A stretch of 64,000 bases of DNA from Verrucomicrobiaceae bacterium UBA1938 (GCA_002336895.1 DDFC01000042.1:62001-126000), one strand, 5' to 3'; positions 1 through 8,843 are shown, counted from the first letter of the stretch. The notes: generated from the letters alone by a model not told the origin. Numbers and translations are program-made.

Positions 1-461
1 CGCCGTGTGCGCTGAAGCTGGCGCGCAAAGGCGAGCACGAGATCGCCATCGAGATGGCGCTCATGGAATTCGTCGATGACGATGCAGCCCACCCGCTCGA
101 GCTGCGGGTCTTCCAGCATCTGCCGCAGCATCACGCCCTCCGTCACATAGCTCAGCCGCGTCTCTTTGCTGGTGATGTTTTCAAAGCGCACCTGGTAGCC
201 CACTTCGCCGCCGAGGCGTGCATTGCGCTCACGCGCCACACGCTGCGCCAGCATGCGTGCAGCGATGCGGCGCGGCTGCAGCACGATGCAGCGCTTTCCT
301 TCCGGCAGCAGGCCGGAGTCCAGCACGAACTGGGGGATCTGCGTGGACTTGCCGGAGCCTGTGGGCGCTTTGATCAGCAGATTGGGCAGCGCCGGGTCAA
401 GCAGAGCGGCGGTGAAGGTCTGGCGGAGTTCAAAGATGGGCAGGGTGGCTGGGCTAGACAT
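1..461 (-). CDS. hrpB: ATP-dependent RNA helicase HrpB-like, N-terminal part (cut by window edge)
   Basis: This is the first 153 residues of a DEAH-box helicase running off the left edge. A Walker A motif (PTGSGKST, residues 33-40) is followed by a DEFHER Walker B motif at 130-135, with a phenylalanine where DEAH has alanine, as is typical of HrpB/HrpA-type helicases. The family unwinds RNA using ATP; its role in most bacteria is poorly defined. The start at 461 is chosen because the next upstream ATG in another frame runs straight into a stop, and the first residues lead directly into the helicase core. HrpB rather than HrpA is suggested by the very short region before the P-loop. The C-terminus is outside the window, so completeness cannot be judged. 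Confidence 0.85.
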   Translation of the reverse strand, partial: MSSPATLPIFELRQTFTAALLDPALPNLLIKAPTGSGKSTQIPQFVLDSGLLPEGKRCIVLQPRRIAARMLAQRVARERNARLGGEVGYQVRFENITSKETRLSYVTEGVMLRQMLEDPQLERVGCIVIDEFHERHLDGDLVLAFARQLQRTR

Positions 462-523
462 GGACTGCCATGTGTTGGCCCATGATTGCCATCAAATACA
501 CGAAAAAATGATCCTGTTGGCGC

Positions 524-1819
524 TCAATAATTCAGCGTCAGCATGCAGTAGCCAAAGTCGGCATCGTCACTCGGGCCGGTGGCGGCGAGGTAGGCTCCGG
601 CAAAGAAGTGGGAGTAGCCGAGCAGGAGATCGAGGTGCGGGGTCAGCTTGGTGCTTACGGTCAGGTCCAGTTCGCATCCGGCGTGGCTGTTGGCATTGGG
701 GCTGATCGGCCGCACGGTGGTGGTGCCGTTGGCGCGGTACCAGGCATCTCCGGTGGTGGTCAGCCAGAAGGAGTGGAAGTCCAGCGTGGTCTTGGTCTTG
801 GGGGTGGGATTCGCGGCCAGACGCAGCGCCAGGTTCTGCATGTTCTGCCAGGAGAAGAGGTCCATGAAACCGTAGGGCGGATGGTTGGTGGGGAAGAGGT
901 TCTGGAAGGTGTGGGCGTGGCCGTCGTTGGGGTTGCTGTCGCCGCTGCCTGCGCTGTACTCGATCGCGAGGCGGGGCTTCCACGGGCTTTTAAGCCAGTT
1001 GTAGCCGCCTTCCAGATGGTAGGCGTAGGCGGTGAGGGATTTGCCGCTGAGCTGCCCCACCTGGCCCACGAGCTCCACGGTGTAGTCCCAGCCGCGCAGC
1101 TTGGTGGGGTCTCCCTTGTGACGTGTGCCGAAGGTGACAAAATTGGACGTGCCAGCGGTGTTTTCCTCATGCAGATGAAAGGCGTAGATGTCAGTGGTCT
1201 GGAAGGGGATGGCCTTGCTGCTGAAATACAGGCCGCTGAAGAACTGATTGCGCGAGGCGGAGTCGTTGATCCAGTCTGACACATTGAACTGCGAACGGCG
1301 GATGCGCACCACGCTGGAGGTGAAGGCATCCAGCCACCACGTCGGGGCCTGGTAGTGCAGCTTCACAGCGTCAAAGGTGCGGCTGAAGTTCTGCCATTCC
1401 AGCGGGCCGACGAGGCGCTCGTCTCCATACATCAGCACCTGCCGGCCTGCCTTGACACTGAGCCCGGTGGCCTTGCCGATCTCGATGCTGGCCAGCCGGA
1501 GGTCAAAGCTGTCGTCTCCCTCCGCGCCGTTTTGCAGCGGCACGTTGGCGCGTTTGGAGAAGGACTCGCGGGTGTCCTGCCCCTGCAGGGCGATGCGGAT
1601 CCACTCTTCCGGCTGCCACTCCACGCCGAGGCGCACGCGGGAGAGCACAAAGGTGTCGTCCGTGACGGAGTTCCTGCCGGAGTTGAAGTCGTAGGTGTTG
1701 TTGCGCGTCTCGGCGCGGGTGCGGGCCTGGAAGTTCCACTTGAGCTGATCGGCGATGCCTTCGGCGCAGGCGTGGGAGGCCATGAGCAGCAGTGCGGGCA
1801 GGAGCAGGGAATGGCGCAT
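524..1819 (-). CDS. Outer-membrane beta-barrel protein of the alginate-export type
   Basis: The 431-residue protein begins with a cleavable signal peptide (MRHSLLLPALLLMASHACA), which is why the internal ATG at 1819 is preferred over the longer reading frame starting at 1927. The mature part has alternating amphipathic strands, the segment AGRQVLMYGDERLVGPLEW, and a C-terminal aromatic strand ending LTLNY, as in the alginate-export (AlgE-like) porin family. Such proteins let anionic sugars or other solutes cross the outer membrane; the real substrate here is unknown. It is transcribed away from the first halogenase gene, with 176 bp between them that contains the LysR-like dyad at 1926-1949, so it may belong to that regulon. 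Family assignment comes from overall pattern, not from a search. Confidence 0.75.
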   Translation of the reverse strand: MRHSLLLPALLLMASHACAEGIADQLKWNFQARTRAETRNNTYDFNSGRNSVTDDTFVLSRVRLGVEWQPEEWIRIALQGQDTRESFSKRANVPLQNGAEGDDSFDLRLASIEIGKATGLSVKAGRQVLMYGDERLVGPLEWQNFSRTFDAVKLHYQAPTWWLDAFTSSVVRIRRSQFNVSDWINDSASRNQFFSGLYFSSKAIPFQTTDIYAFHLHEENTAGTSNFVTFGTRHKGDPTKLRGWDYTVELVGQVGQLSGKSLTAYAYHLEGGYNWLKSPWKPRLAIEYSAGSGDSNPNDGHAHTFQNLFPTNHPPYGFMDLFSWQNMQNLALRLAANPTPKTKTTLDFHSFWLTTTGDAWYRANGTTTVRPISPNANSHAGCELDLTVSTKLTPHLDLLLGYSHFFAGAYLAATGPSDDADFGYCMLTLNY

Positions 1820-1925
1820 GCGGCATTTTTGATGCATCCATGGGAATAACGGAAATAGACTCTCGGCATGGCGTCCATGCTGGATGGTTATAGAAAAGCA
1901 GCCATGCCGTGACGGCATCAAAGCC

Positions 1926-1949
1926 ATAGCGAAATGAGATTTTAGTTAT
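1926..1949. promoter_or_regulatory. Putative LysR-type operator, copy A
   Basis: Imperfect dyad: ATAGCGAAA, a 6-bp spacer, then TTTAGTTAT. Seven of nine positions pair between the arms. The same arrangement appears inverted at 7805-7828 next to the LysR gene. Similarity extends beyond the dyad: about 28 of 35 positions match, including the 9-mer GGCATCAAA at 1914-1922. The site lies between the divergent porin (start 1819) and halogenase (start 1996). A second perfect palindrome, ATGCCG-TGA-CGGCAT, sits just upstream at 1904-1918. Binding by the LysR protein is inferred. Confidence 0.55.
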
Positions 1950-1995
1950 GCATGGCAGGCGCGTATCCATTGCCGCCCCTGAGGCACCACTCATC

Positions 1996-3243
1996 ATGAA
2001 CTACGACGCGCTTATCATCGGTGCCGGGCCTGCGGGCTCCTCCGCAGCAGCCATCCTGGCCGAATATGGCCACAAAGTGCTCATCCTCGAACGCGAGAAA
2101 TTTCCACGCTACCACATCGGCGAGTCGCTCATCCCCTTCACCTACGGCCCGCTGCAGCGGCTGGGCATGATCCCAAAGATGAAGCAGTCCCACTTTGTGA
2201 AGAAGTACAGCGTGGCCTTTGTGCAGCCGAGCGGCAAGGCCTCGCAGCCCTTCTATTTTTTCAACCGCTATGACCGCGAGAGCGTGGCGCAGACGTGGCA
2301 GGTGCTGCGCTCTGAGTTTGACCAGATGCTGCTGGACAATGCACGCGAGAAAGGCGCGGAGGTGCTGGAGGAGATGACGGTGCTGGAGCTGATCAAGGAA
2401 GACGGCCGCGTGGCGGGCGCACGTGCCAAGGATAAAGACGGCAATGTCTCCGAATACCGCGCCAAGATCACGCTGGACTGCACGGGCAAGGAGGCATTCA
2501 CCGCCACGCGCAACGGCTGGCGCATGCGCGACCCCTACCTGAACAAGGTGGCGGTGTGGACGTACTACAAGGGTTCCACCCGCGAGCCCGGCATCGACGA
2601 AGGCCAGACGATGGTGGCCTACATTCCTGACAAGGGATGGTTCTGGCACATCCCGCAGCACGATGACATGGTGAGCGTGGGCGTGGTGGCGGAGGGCAAG
2701 TACCTGACCCGTGGCGGCGTGAAGGACCCGAAGGAAATTTTCAATCGTGAGGTGGAGGAAAACCAGTGGATCAAGGAGCACCTGGGCACGGGTGTCTCGA
2801 ATGGCGAATACCGCATCACCAGCGAGTACTCGCACCACGCGCGGCACTGCGCCAGCCCCGGCCTGCTGCTGGTGGGGGATGCCTTTGCATTCCTCGATCC
2901 TGTTTTCAGCAGCGGTGTGATGCTGGCTCTGAAGTGCGGGGTGCTCTCCGCTGAAACCATCCATCAGGGGCTGCTCGACGGTGATCTTTCTCCGGCACGT
3001 TTTGCAGACTACGGGGCGGCGATCCGCCAGGGCGTGGAAAACATGCGCAAGCTCGTGTACGCCTTCTACAATCCGGATTTCTCCTTCCGCGAGGTGATCA
3101 AGCGCTTCCCGGATGCCGGCGGTGCCATCACCGACTGCCTGTCTGGAGATGTGAACAAGGACTTCAGCGTCCTCTGGAGTCAGATCCGTGAGTTTGTGCC
3201 GCTGCCGGAAGATCTGCCCTACGGCGAGCCGCTGGCGGCGTGA
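1996..3243 (+). CDS. Flavin-dependent halogenase-like FAD oxidoreductase (first copy)
   Basis: The 415-residue protein opens with an FAD-binding GAGPAG motif (residues 9-14), then GES at 42-44. It carries GWFWHIP, which fits the WxWxIP signature of flavin-dependent halogenases, and a lysine at about residue 70 (FVKKYS) placed like the catalytic lysine of tryptophan halogenases. GDAFAFLDPVFSSGV is the second FAD-contacting motif. The family uses FADH2, oxygen and halide to chlorinate or brominate aromatic substrates; related proteins are oxygenases or geranylgeranyl-reductase-like. The ATG at 1996 is chosen because MNYDALIIGAGPAG is the canonical N-terminus. It precedes a cation/proton antiporter by 42 bp. 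No flavin reductase or peptide/polyketide carrier gene is nearby, so the substrate is unknown. Confidence 0.75.
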   Translation: MNYDALIIGAGPAGSSAAAILAEYGHKVLILEREKFPRYHIGESLIPFTYGPLQRLGMIPKMKQSHFVKKYSVAFVQPSGKASQPFYFFNRYDRESVAQTWQVLRSEFDQMLLDNAREKGAEVLEEMTVLELIKEDGRVAGARAKDKDGNVSEYRAKITLDCTGKEAFTATRNGWRMRDPYLNKVAVWTYYKGSTREPGIDEGQTMVAYIPDKGWFWHIPQHDDMVSVGVVAEGKYLTRGGVKDPKEIFNREVEENQWIKEHLGTGVSNGEYRITSEYSHHARHCASPGLLLVGDAFAFLDPVFSSGVMLALKCGVLSAETIHQGLLDGDLSPARFADYGAAIRQGVENMRKLVYAFYNPDFSFREVIKRFPDAGGAITDCLSGDVNKDFSVLWSQIREFVPLPEDLPYGEPLAA

Positions 3244-3285
3244 TCCTGGCCAGACAGCCTATTTCCCCCCCAAGCCTTTCCAGTG

Positions 3286-4737
3286 ATGAAACGCACCGCC
3301 TCCTTCTACATCATTGTTCTTGCCCTGGTGGGCATTGGCATTTTTACGGTGCTGCATCTGGGCGCCACGCTGCCTGCACCGCAGGCTTCAGCAGAGCTGC
3401 TGCACAGTGCTGCGGCAAAAGTGAAACCGGTTGGAGCACCTGTGCAGGCGGGCATGCTGGCGGGACTGAAGGAGAATCTGAACGAGCCGCTGAGCCACCT
3501 CTTTGTGCAGCTGCTAGTGATCATTGCGGTGTCACGGCTCACAGGCACGCTGTTTGCGCGCTGCGGCCAGCCTTCAGTGGTGGGGGAAATGGCAGCGGGC
3601 ATTTTGCTGGGGCCGTCGTTGTTTGGCATGCTGGCGCCGGAGGCCTTCCAGTTTGTTTTCCCGACGACATCTCTCGGCGTGCTGAAGATGCTGAGCCAGA
3701 TCGGCGTCTGCCTGTTTATGTTTGTGGTGGGCATGGAGCTGGACACTGGCCATGTGCGCAAGAAGGCGGACGTGGCCGTGGTGGTGAGCCACGCGAGCAT
3801 TGTGATCCCTTACTTCCTCGGCGTGGTGCTGGCTTACTTCTTGTACAGCCAGCTGGCGCAGCCGGGAGCCAGCTTCACAGCCTTCGCGCTGTTCATGGGC
3901 ATTTCGATGAGCATCACCGCCTTTCCGGTGCTGGCGCGCATTTTGCAGGAGCGCGGGCTGACCAAGACTTTTCTGGGCAGCACGGCCATCACCTGCGCTG
4001 CCGTGGATGATGTCACGGCCTGGAGTGTCCTGGCTTTCGTCATTGCCATTGCACGTGCCACCAGCGTGGCGGCTTCTGCCTTGAATCTGCTGCTGGTGTT
4101 TGCCTTCATAGCCGTCATGATCTGGGGAGTGCGCCGTGCGCTGCCGCGCTGGCTGGGCAGCGCCATGACAGAGCATGCAGACCCCTCCAAGGGCGTGCTG
4201 GCCACGGTGATCTGTGTGGTGGTGGGTGCGGCGCTGGCCACGGAAGTCATCGGCATTCACGCGCTGTTTGGCGCTTTCCTCGCAGGGGCCATCATGCCTG
4301 AGATGGGCGGCTTCCGCCAGAAGCTCAGCGTGCGGGTGGAAAATTTCAGCTCCGTGCTGCTGCTGCCTCTTTTCTTTGCCTTCACCGGCCTGCGCACACA
4401 GGTGGGGTTGCTCAATGACGTGCAGGGCTGGGCGCTGTGCCTGGGCATCATCGCCGTGGCTACTGTTGGCAAGCTGGGCGGCAGTGCCATCGCGGCGCGC
4501 TGGAGCGGGATGCGCTGGAGCGAATCCCTGCAGCTCGGCGCGCTGATGAACACCCGCGGGCTCATGGAGCTGATCGCGCTGAACATCGGCTATGATCTGG
4601 GCATTCTCTCGCCGCGCATTTTCACCATGCTTGTCATCATGGCGCTGGCCACCACGATGCTGACGGGGCCGCTGCTGACCTTGTTTGGCAGCAGGCAGGG
4701 GGTGATGGACGATTCACACAAACCTCTGGCTGCATGA
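3286..4737 (+). CDS. CPA2-family cation/proton antiporter (first copy)
   Basis: An integral membrane protein of 483 residues with about 13 hydrophobic segments. After a single N-terminal helix and a loop of about 45 residues comes the Kef/NapA-like core: GQPSVVGEMAAGILLGPSLFGMLAP in the first core helices, then AVDDVTAW. The paired aspartates (DD) place it nearer to the NapA/CHX type than to Kef proteins, which usually have QD. No RCK/TrkA-N nucleotide-binding domain follows, so it is a transport core only. It exchanges a monovalent cation for protons across the inner membrane. ATG at 3286 is taken rather than the overlapping GTG at 3283. It sits between the two halogenase-like genes in what looks like one operon; a related antiporter lies at 6476-7771. 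Confidence 0.85.
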   Translation: MKRTASFYIIVLALVGIGIFTVLHLGATLPAPQASAELLHSAAAKVKPVGAPVQAGMLAGLKENLNEPLSHLFVQLLVIIAVSRLTGTLFARCGQPSVVGEMAAGILLGPSLFGMLAPEAFQFVFPTTSLGVLKMLSQIGVCLFMFVVGMELDTGHVRKKADVAVVVSHASIVIPYFLGVVLAYFLYSQLAQPGASFTAFALFMGISMSITAFPVLARILQERGLTKTFLGSTAITCAAVDDVTAWSVLAFVIAIARATSVAASALNLLLVFAFIAVMIWGVRRALPRWLGSAMTEHADPSKGVLATVICVVVGAALATEVIGIHALFGAFLAGAIMPEMGGFRQKLSVRVENFSSVLLLPLFFAFTGLRTQVGLLNDVQGWALCLGIIAVATVGKLGGSAIAARWSGMRWSESLQLGALMNTRGLMELIALNIGYDLGILSPRIFTMLVIMALATTMLTGPLLTLFGSRQGVMDDSHKPLAA

Positions 4738-4797
4738 GCGTGACCTCACGCCGGACACCCGCGCCGGAGAAGGGCGCGCGCCTCATCTGCACCACCC

Positions 4798-6366
4798 ATG
4801 AACGCCATGAATGCTGAAACCAACGCCATCTATGACGTCATCGTCATGGGCGGTGCACTTTCCGGGGCCGCCACCGCCACGCTGCTGCTGCGGCACAATC
4901 CGGGCATCCGGGTGCTCGTTCTGGAAAAGAACGAAAGGCTGGGCCGCCGCGTGGGAGAGGCCACGGTGGAGGTCAGCGCCTACTTCATGGGCAGGGTGCT
5001 GGGCCTCACGCAGTACCTCAATGAGTCCCACATCTGCAAGCAGGGCCTGCGCTTCTGGTTTGCCAGCAAGGACACGGCCTCCATCGCCGAGGCCAGCGAG
5101 CTCGGCTCCAAATACCAGGTCAAGCTCCCTTCCTACCAGCTTGATCGCTCCACCTTTGATGAGGAGGTGCTGCGCCGTGCCTGCGCTGCCGGAGCCACGC
5201 TGCTGCGACCGGTCACCATCAACAGCGTGCAGCTTGAAAGCGGCGGCCTGCAGACGGTGACATACCGCCAGGGAGACGTGACACACACGGTGCAGGCGCG
5301 CTGGATCGTGGATGCCTCCGGCGTGGCCGCGCTCATCGCCCGCAAGAACGGCTGGTGGAGGTCAAACACCGAGCATCCCACCACCGCCGCGTGGTCGCGC
5401 TGGAAAGGCGTGCGCGACTGGGACGGCCGTGAGCTGGCGGAAAAATACCCGGAATGGGCCGCCGCGCTCTACTGCGTGCGCGGCACGGCCACCAACCACG
5501 TCATCGGCGATGGCTGGTGGAGCTGGTGGATTCCGCTGAAGGGCGGAGACATGAGTGTGGGCGTGGTCTTTGACCAGCGTGTCGTCGATTTCGCGCAGGA
5601 CGGCGGCAAGGTGGGCGAGCGGCTGAAAGCCTTCCTCATGAAGCACCCCGTCGCGCGCGACCTGCTGGAGAGCGCCCAGTTTGATGAGAGCGATGTACAC
5701 TGGCGCAAGAACCTCGCCTACTACAGCACCACCTTTGCCGGAGACGGCTTTGTGCTGGTGGGAGACGCCGCCGCTTTCATGGACCCCTTTTACAGCCCCG
5801 GCATGGACTGGATCTCCTACACCACCAGCAGCGCGGCGAATCTGATCACACAGCAGCGCAGAGGGGCCTCCATGGCCTGGCTGGTGCCGGAGTACAACCA
5901 TACCTTCTCCACCAGCCACCGCTGCTGGTTCCGCGCCCTCTACAAGGACAAGTATGAGTACATGGGCGAGTTTGATCTCATGGACCTGGCCTACCGGCTC
6001 GATCTCGGTTTGTACTACTGGGGCGTGGCACGTCATCCGTTTGAGCAGGGGGACAAAGCCCTCCACACACCGCCCTTTGCCACCGGGGAAGGCCTGATCT
6101 ACAAAATCATGAGCACCTACAACCGGCGCTTTGCCCAGATCGCCCGCCGTCGCCGCCGTGACCAGGAGCTCGGCAAAACCAACCGCAACCGCCGCAGCCT
6201 CATCCGGGGCTTCAGGATTCACCGCCATGACGCCATCAAACTCTTTGGCATGCTGGCCGAGTGGGCGGTGCTGGAGCTAAGGGAAGGCTGGAAGAGCTGG
6301 GGAGAGACAGCCGAGGATGTGGCCGCCTCTCATCTGCCGCCACAGACGGCGCCCTCAGTTGTCTGA
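4798..6366 (+). CDS. Flavin-dependent halogenase-like FAD oxidoreductase (second copy)
   Basis: This 522-residue flavoprotein has a dinucleotide-binding start with an altered glycine pattern (VMGGALSGAATA, residues 16-27), then GEATVE at 53-58 matching the GEAT motif of tryptophan halogenases. K81 in CKQGLRF aligns with the catalytic lysine region. The tryptophan motif is GWWSWWIP, which still fits WxWxIP. GDAAAFMDPFYSPGMD is the second FAD motif. It is about 100 residues longer than its neighbour at 1996-3243 and clearly diverged, so this is not a recent duplication. It follows the first antiporter by 60 bp on the same strand. Its C-terminal 120 residues are basic and tryptophan-rich, of unknown role. 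The reaction catalysed cannot be told from sequence alone. Confidence 0.75.
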   Translation: MNAMNAETNAIYDVIVMGGALSGAATATLLLRHNPGIRVLVLEKNERLGRRVGEATVEVSAYFMGRVLGLTQYLNESHICKQGLRFWFASKDTASIAEASELGSKYQVKLPSYQLDRSTFDEEVLRRACAAGATLLRPVTINSVQLESGGLQTVTYRQGDVTHTVQARWIVDASGVAALIARKNGWWRSNTEHPTTAAWSRWKGVRDWDGRELAEKYPEWAAALYCVRGTATNHVIGDGWWSWWIPLKGGDMSVGVVFDQRVVDFAQDGGKVGERLKAFLMKHPVARDLLESAQFDESDVHWRKNLAYYSTTFAGDGFVLVGDAAAFMDPFYSPGMDWISYTTSSAANLITQQRRGASMAWLVPEYNHTFSTSHRCWFRALYKDKYEYMGEFDLMDLAYRLDLGLYYWGVARHPFEQGDKALHTPPFATGEGLIYKIMSTYNRRFAQIARRRRRDQELGKTNRNRRSLIRGFRIHRHDAIKLFGMLAEWAVLELREGWKSWGETAEDVAASHLPPQTAPSVV

Positions 6367-6372
6367 GGGCGC
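6349..6372. terminator. Stable hairpin between convergent genes
   Basis: A 9-bp perfect stem, GCGCCCTCA / TGAGGGCGC, with a 6-nt loop overlaps the stop codon of the second halogenase-like gene. No T-tract follows on either strand, so it is a weak candidate for an intrinsic terminator between that gene and the antiporter ending at 6476. Confidence 0.4.
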
Positions 6373-6475
6373 ATGGGAGTGGGCCTCGCGTGGTTGCATT
6401 CACGGCGGATCAGCTTTGCGGCGCCTCTGGCCGGTCCTTCGTTCAAGGCTTAGTCTGCACTCACGTAACTGCTTT

Positions 6476-7771
6476 TCAGAAGCCCAGCTGAGGCTCGGCG
6501 TCGGGCTCAGGTTCGGGCTTGTAGGTGCCGGAGCCGACGAGGCGCTCAAAGATGGGAGAGGCCATGAGGGTGGTGACCACCGCCATGATCACGAGTGTGG
6601 CAAAGAGCCCCTCGGAGATGATCCCGCGCTGCAGGCCGATGTTGATGATGATCAGCTCCATGAGGCCGCGGGCGTTCATGAGGATGCCGATGCCCATGGC
6701 CTCGCGGCCGGAGATGCCGGTGGCGCGTGCAGCCAGCGTGCAGGCGATCCATTTGCCCAGCACTGCGGCCACCAGCACGGCCAGGCACATGCCCCAGAGG
6801 TACCAGGTGTTGAGCAGGCCGATCTTGGTGTTGAGACCGGAGTAGGTGAAGAAGAGCGGCAGCAGCAGCGCCACAGCCAGCGGCTGAATGCGGGCGCAGA
6901 GATCCCGCACCATGACGCCGCGTGGCATCACCGCGCCCATGATGAATGCACCAAACACGGCGTGCAGACCGATGAGGTCCGTGAACCACGCGCCGAGTGA
7001 CATCATGGCGAGGGCTATGACGAGGCCCGCGTCGCTGAGCTTTTCCTTTTCAATGAGCAGGGTCGAGAAGCGCGCAAGCAGCGGGCGGATGATGAAGAGC
7101 GCCACGGTGACGAAGCCCAGAGCACCACCGATGTTGTAAAGCGCGTGGCCGATGTTGTTGTCAAAGCTGGCGAGCACGACGGCCAGGAGGATCCATGCGG
7201 TGGCGTCATCGATGGCACCCGCGCCGATGGCCACGGTGCCCATGGTGGTCCCGGCCAGGCCTTTGAAATGGATGATGCGCGCCAGCATGGGAAAGGCGGT
7301 GATGCACATGGACGCGCCCAGGAAGAGCATGGCCTCCATCAGCGAGGTCTTCTTGGGGAAGAGCTCCGTGTGGTGAAACAGCACCCAGGCCAGCCCTGCA
7401 CCCAGAAGGAAAGGAGTGACCATGCCCGCGATGGAGACGGCCACGCTGCTCTTCAGCCGCTTGCTGACGATGTCCATGCGAAACTCCATTCCCACGATGA
7501 ACATGTACAGCGCCAGACCGAGCTGCGATGCGGGGAAGAGGTAGCAGGAGGTGTCCCGCAGCTTCTGCGCCTTGTCCCAGGGGAAGAGCCACTGCTGCCA
7601 CTCCGGGGCCAGCATGCCAAAGAGTGATGGCCCCAGAAGCACACCCGTGATCATCTCCGCCACCACCTGCGGCTGGCCAAAGCGCGCCGCGATGGCGCCC
7701 ACCACACGGCAGGCCAGCAGGATGACGGCGATCTGGAGGAAAAACTGTACGGCGAGAGAGACGTTGTTCAT
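6476..7771 (-). CDS. CPA2-family cation/proton antiporter (second copy)
   Basis: A membrane protein of 431 residues with about 12 hydrophobic helices. The N-terminal core reads GQPQVVAEMITGVLLGPSLFGMLAP, almost the same as the antiporter at 3286-4737. The ion-binding helix carries GAIDDATAW, again with two aspartates. There is no regulatory domain. It exchanges cations for protons in the inner membrane. MNNVSLAVQFF at 7771 is preferred as start over an ATG six codons upstream. It is divergent from the LysR gene across a gap that holds the dyad at 7805-7828, and convergent with the second halogenase-like gene. The tail (residues 420-431) is acidic and proline-rich. Confidence 0.85.
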   Translation of the reverse strand: MNNVSLAVQFFLQIAVILLACRVVGAIAARFGQPQVVAEMITGVLLGPSLFGMLAPEWQQWLFPWDKAQKLRDTSCYLFPASQLGLALYMFIVGMEFRMDIVSKRLKSSVAVSIAGMVTPFLLGAGLAWVLFHHTELFPKKTSLMEAMLFLGASMCITAFPMLARIIHFKGLAGTTMGTVAIGAGAIDDATAWILLAVVLASFDNNIGHALYNIGGALGFVTVALFIIRPLLARFSTLLIEKEKLSDAGLVIALAMMSLGAWFTDLIGLHAVFGAFIMGAVMPRGVMVRDLCARIQPLAVALLLPLFFTYSGLNTKIGLLNTWYLWGMCLAVLVAAVLGKWIACTLAARATGISGREAMGIGILMNARGLMELIIINIGLQRGIISEGLFATLVIMAVVTTLMASPIFERLVGSGTYKPEPEPDAEPQLGF

Positions 7772-7804
7772 GATATTCACACCATACATGCCCCCGTTGT
7801 TGCA

Positions 7805-7828
7805 GTAACGAAAATAGAGTTTCGCTAT
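7805..7828. promoter_or_regulatory. Putative LysR-type operator, copy B
   Basis: Dyad GTAACGAAA, ATAGAG spacer, TTTCGCTAT, containing the perfect inner repeat CGAAA/TTTCG (7809-7813 and 7820-7824). It lies between the divergent antiporter and LysR genes, the usual place for a LysR autoregulatory site. The reverse complement of this region matches the sequence around 1914-1949 at about 28 of 35 positions. Confidence 0.6.
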
Positions 7829-7863
7829 GCGTTTGATGCCGAACCGTTATACTGCGCGCCAGC

Positions 7864-8757
7864 ATGGAACTGCGACATTTGAAATACTTTCAGGCCGTGG
7901 CCGAGGAGCTGAGCTTCTCGCGTGCGGCACGCCGGCTCCGCATCGCCCAGCCTGCGTTAAGCCGTGCCGTTCAGGAGATGGAGCGCGAACTGGGCGCGCA
8001 GTTGATCGAGCGTGAGCGCCGCTCGCCGCGCCTCACACCTGCGGGCGCCGTGCTGCTGCATGAGACTGGGCTCATCCTGGAGCGGCTTGATGAGGCCATG
8101 CGCCGTGTGCACCGCACCGCCAAGGGGGAGGAGGGCGAGCTGCGCCTCGGCTACATCGGGCCGCCCACGCGTCCGTTTCTCGCGCGCCTGCTCAAAGAAT
8201 ACGGCAGGCGCTATCCGCGTGTGACGGTGATCCTGGAGGAGCGGACACCGGAGCGTGTGTGGGAGATGGTGTCCAAGGGGCGGCTCTCCGTAGGCCTGAC
8301 GCGGCCCGTGCTGGCGCATGAGGCGCTGGGCCTGCAGACCCTGCTGCTGCGGGAGGAGAAATTCTGCGCCGCCGTGCCGCTGGATCATCCCTGGGCCCGG
8401 CTGACCTCGCTGCCCTGGAAAAAGCTGGCCGGTGAGCCGCTCGTCATCCTGGCGCGGCGGGAGGGCGCAGGCTCTCATGATGCCATTCAGGACTCGTGCC
8501 AGGCGGCTGGCTTTGTGCCGCGTGTGAAGCACATGCCCAGCCTCATCGGCACGGTGCTGCAGTATGTGGAGTCCGGGGCCGGCGTGGGTGTGGTGCCTGA
8601 GAGCACCGCCATGCGGAATCTGGCGCTCATTCCTCTTAAGCCCCAGCAGACCATCCCTCTGGTGATGGTCTGGGCCAAGGAAGGGGATGACCCCGCCGTG
8701 GCCGCCTTCCGAGAACTTGTCAAAGACTGGCTGCGCACAGGGGAGTTGTGGGAGTAG
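7864..8757 (+). CDS. LysR-family transcriptional regulator
   Basis: A 297-residue LysR regulator. The winged helix-turn-helix occupies residues 1-60 (MELRHLKYFQAVAEELSFSR, then AQPALSRAVQEMERELGAQL), followed by a linker helix and a periplasmic-binding-like effector domain from about residue 90. It resembles the BenM/CatR subgroup that senses small aromatic or carboxylic compounds. It is divergent from the antiporter at 6476-7771, the arrangement in which LysR proteins commonly control the neighbour and themselves. A matching dyad at 1926-1949 suggests that it also controls the porin and the halogenase-antiporter operon. The effector is unknown. Confidence 0.9.
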   Translation: MELRHLKYFQAVAEELSFSRAARRLRIAQPALSRAVQEMERELGAQLIERERRSPRLTPAGAVLLHETGLILERLDEAMRRVHRTAKGEEGELRLGYIGPPTRPFLARLLKEYGRRYPRVTVILEERTPERVWEMVSKGRLSVGLTRPVLAHEALGLQTLLLREEKFCAAVPLDHPWARLTSLPWKKLAGEPLVILARREGAGSHDAIQDSCQAAGFVPRVKHMPSLIGTVLQYVESGAGVGVVPESTAMRNLALIPLKPQQTIPLVMVWAKEGDDPAVAAFRELVKDWLRTGELWE

Positions 8758-8843
8758 GTCCCAAAATCGTCCCTCGTTCTCCTACTCGTCCTCGATCTTG
8801 CAGCGCCGCTCGTGGGTGCCTCGCAGTCCGGGGGGCTCATCAT

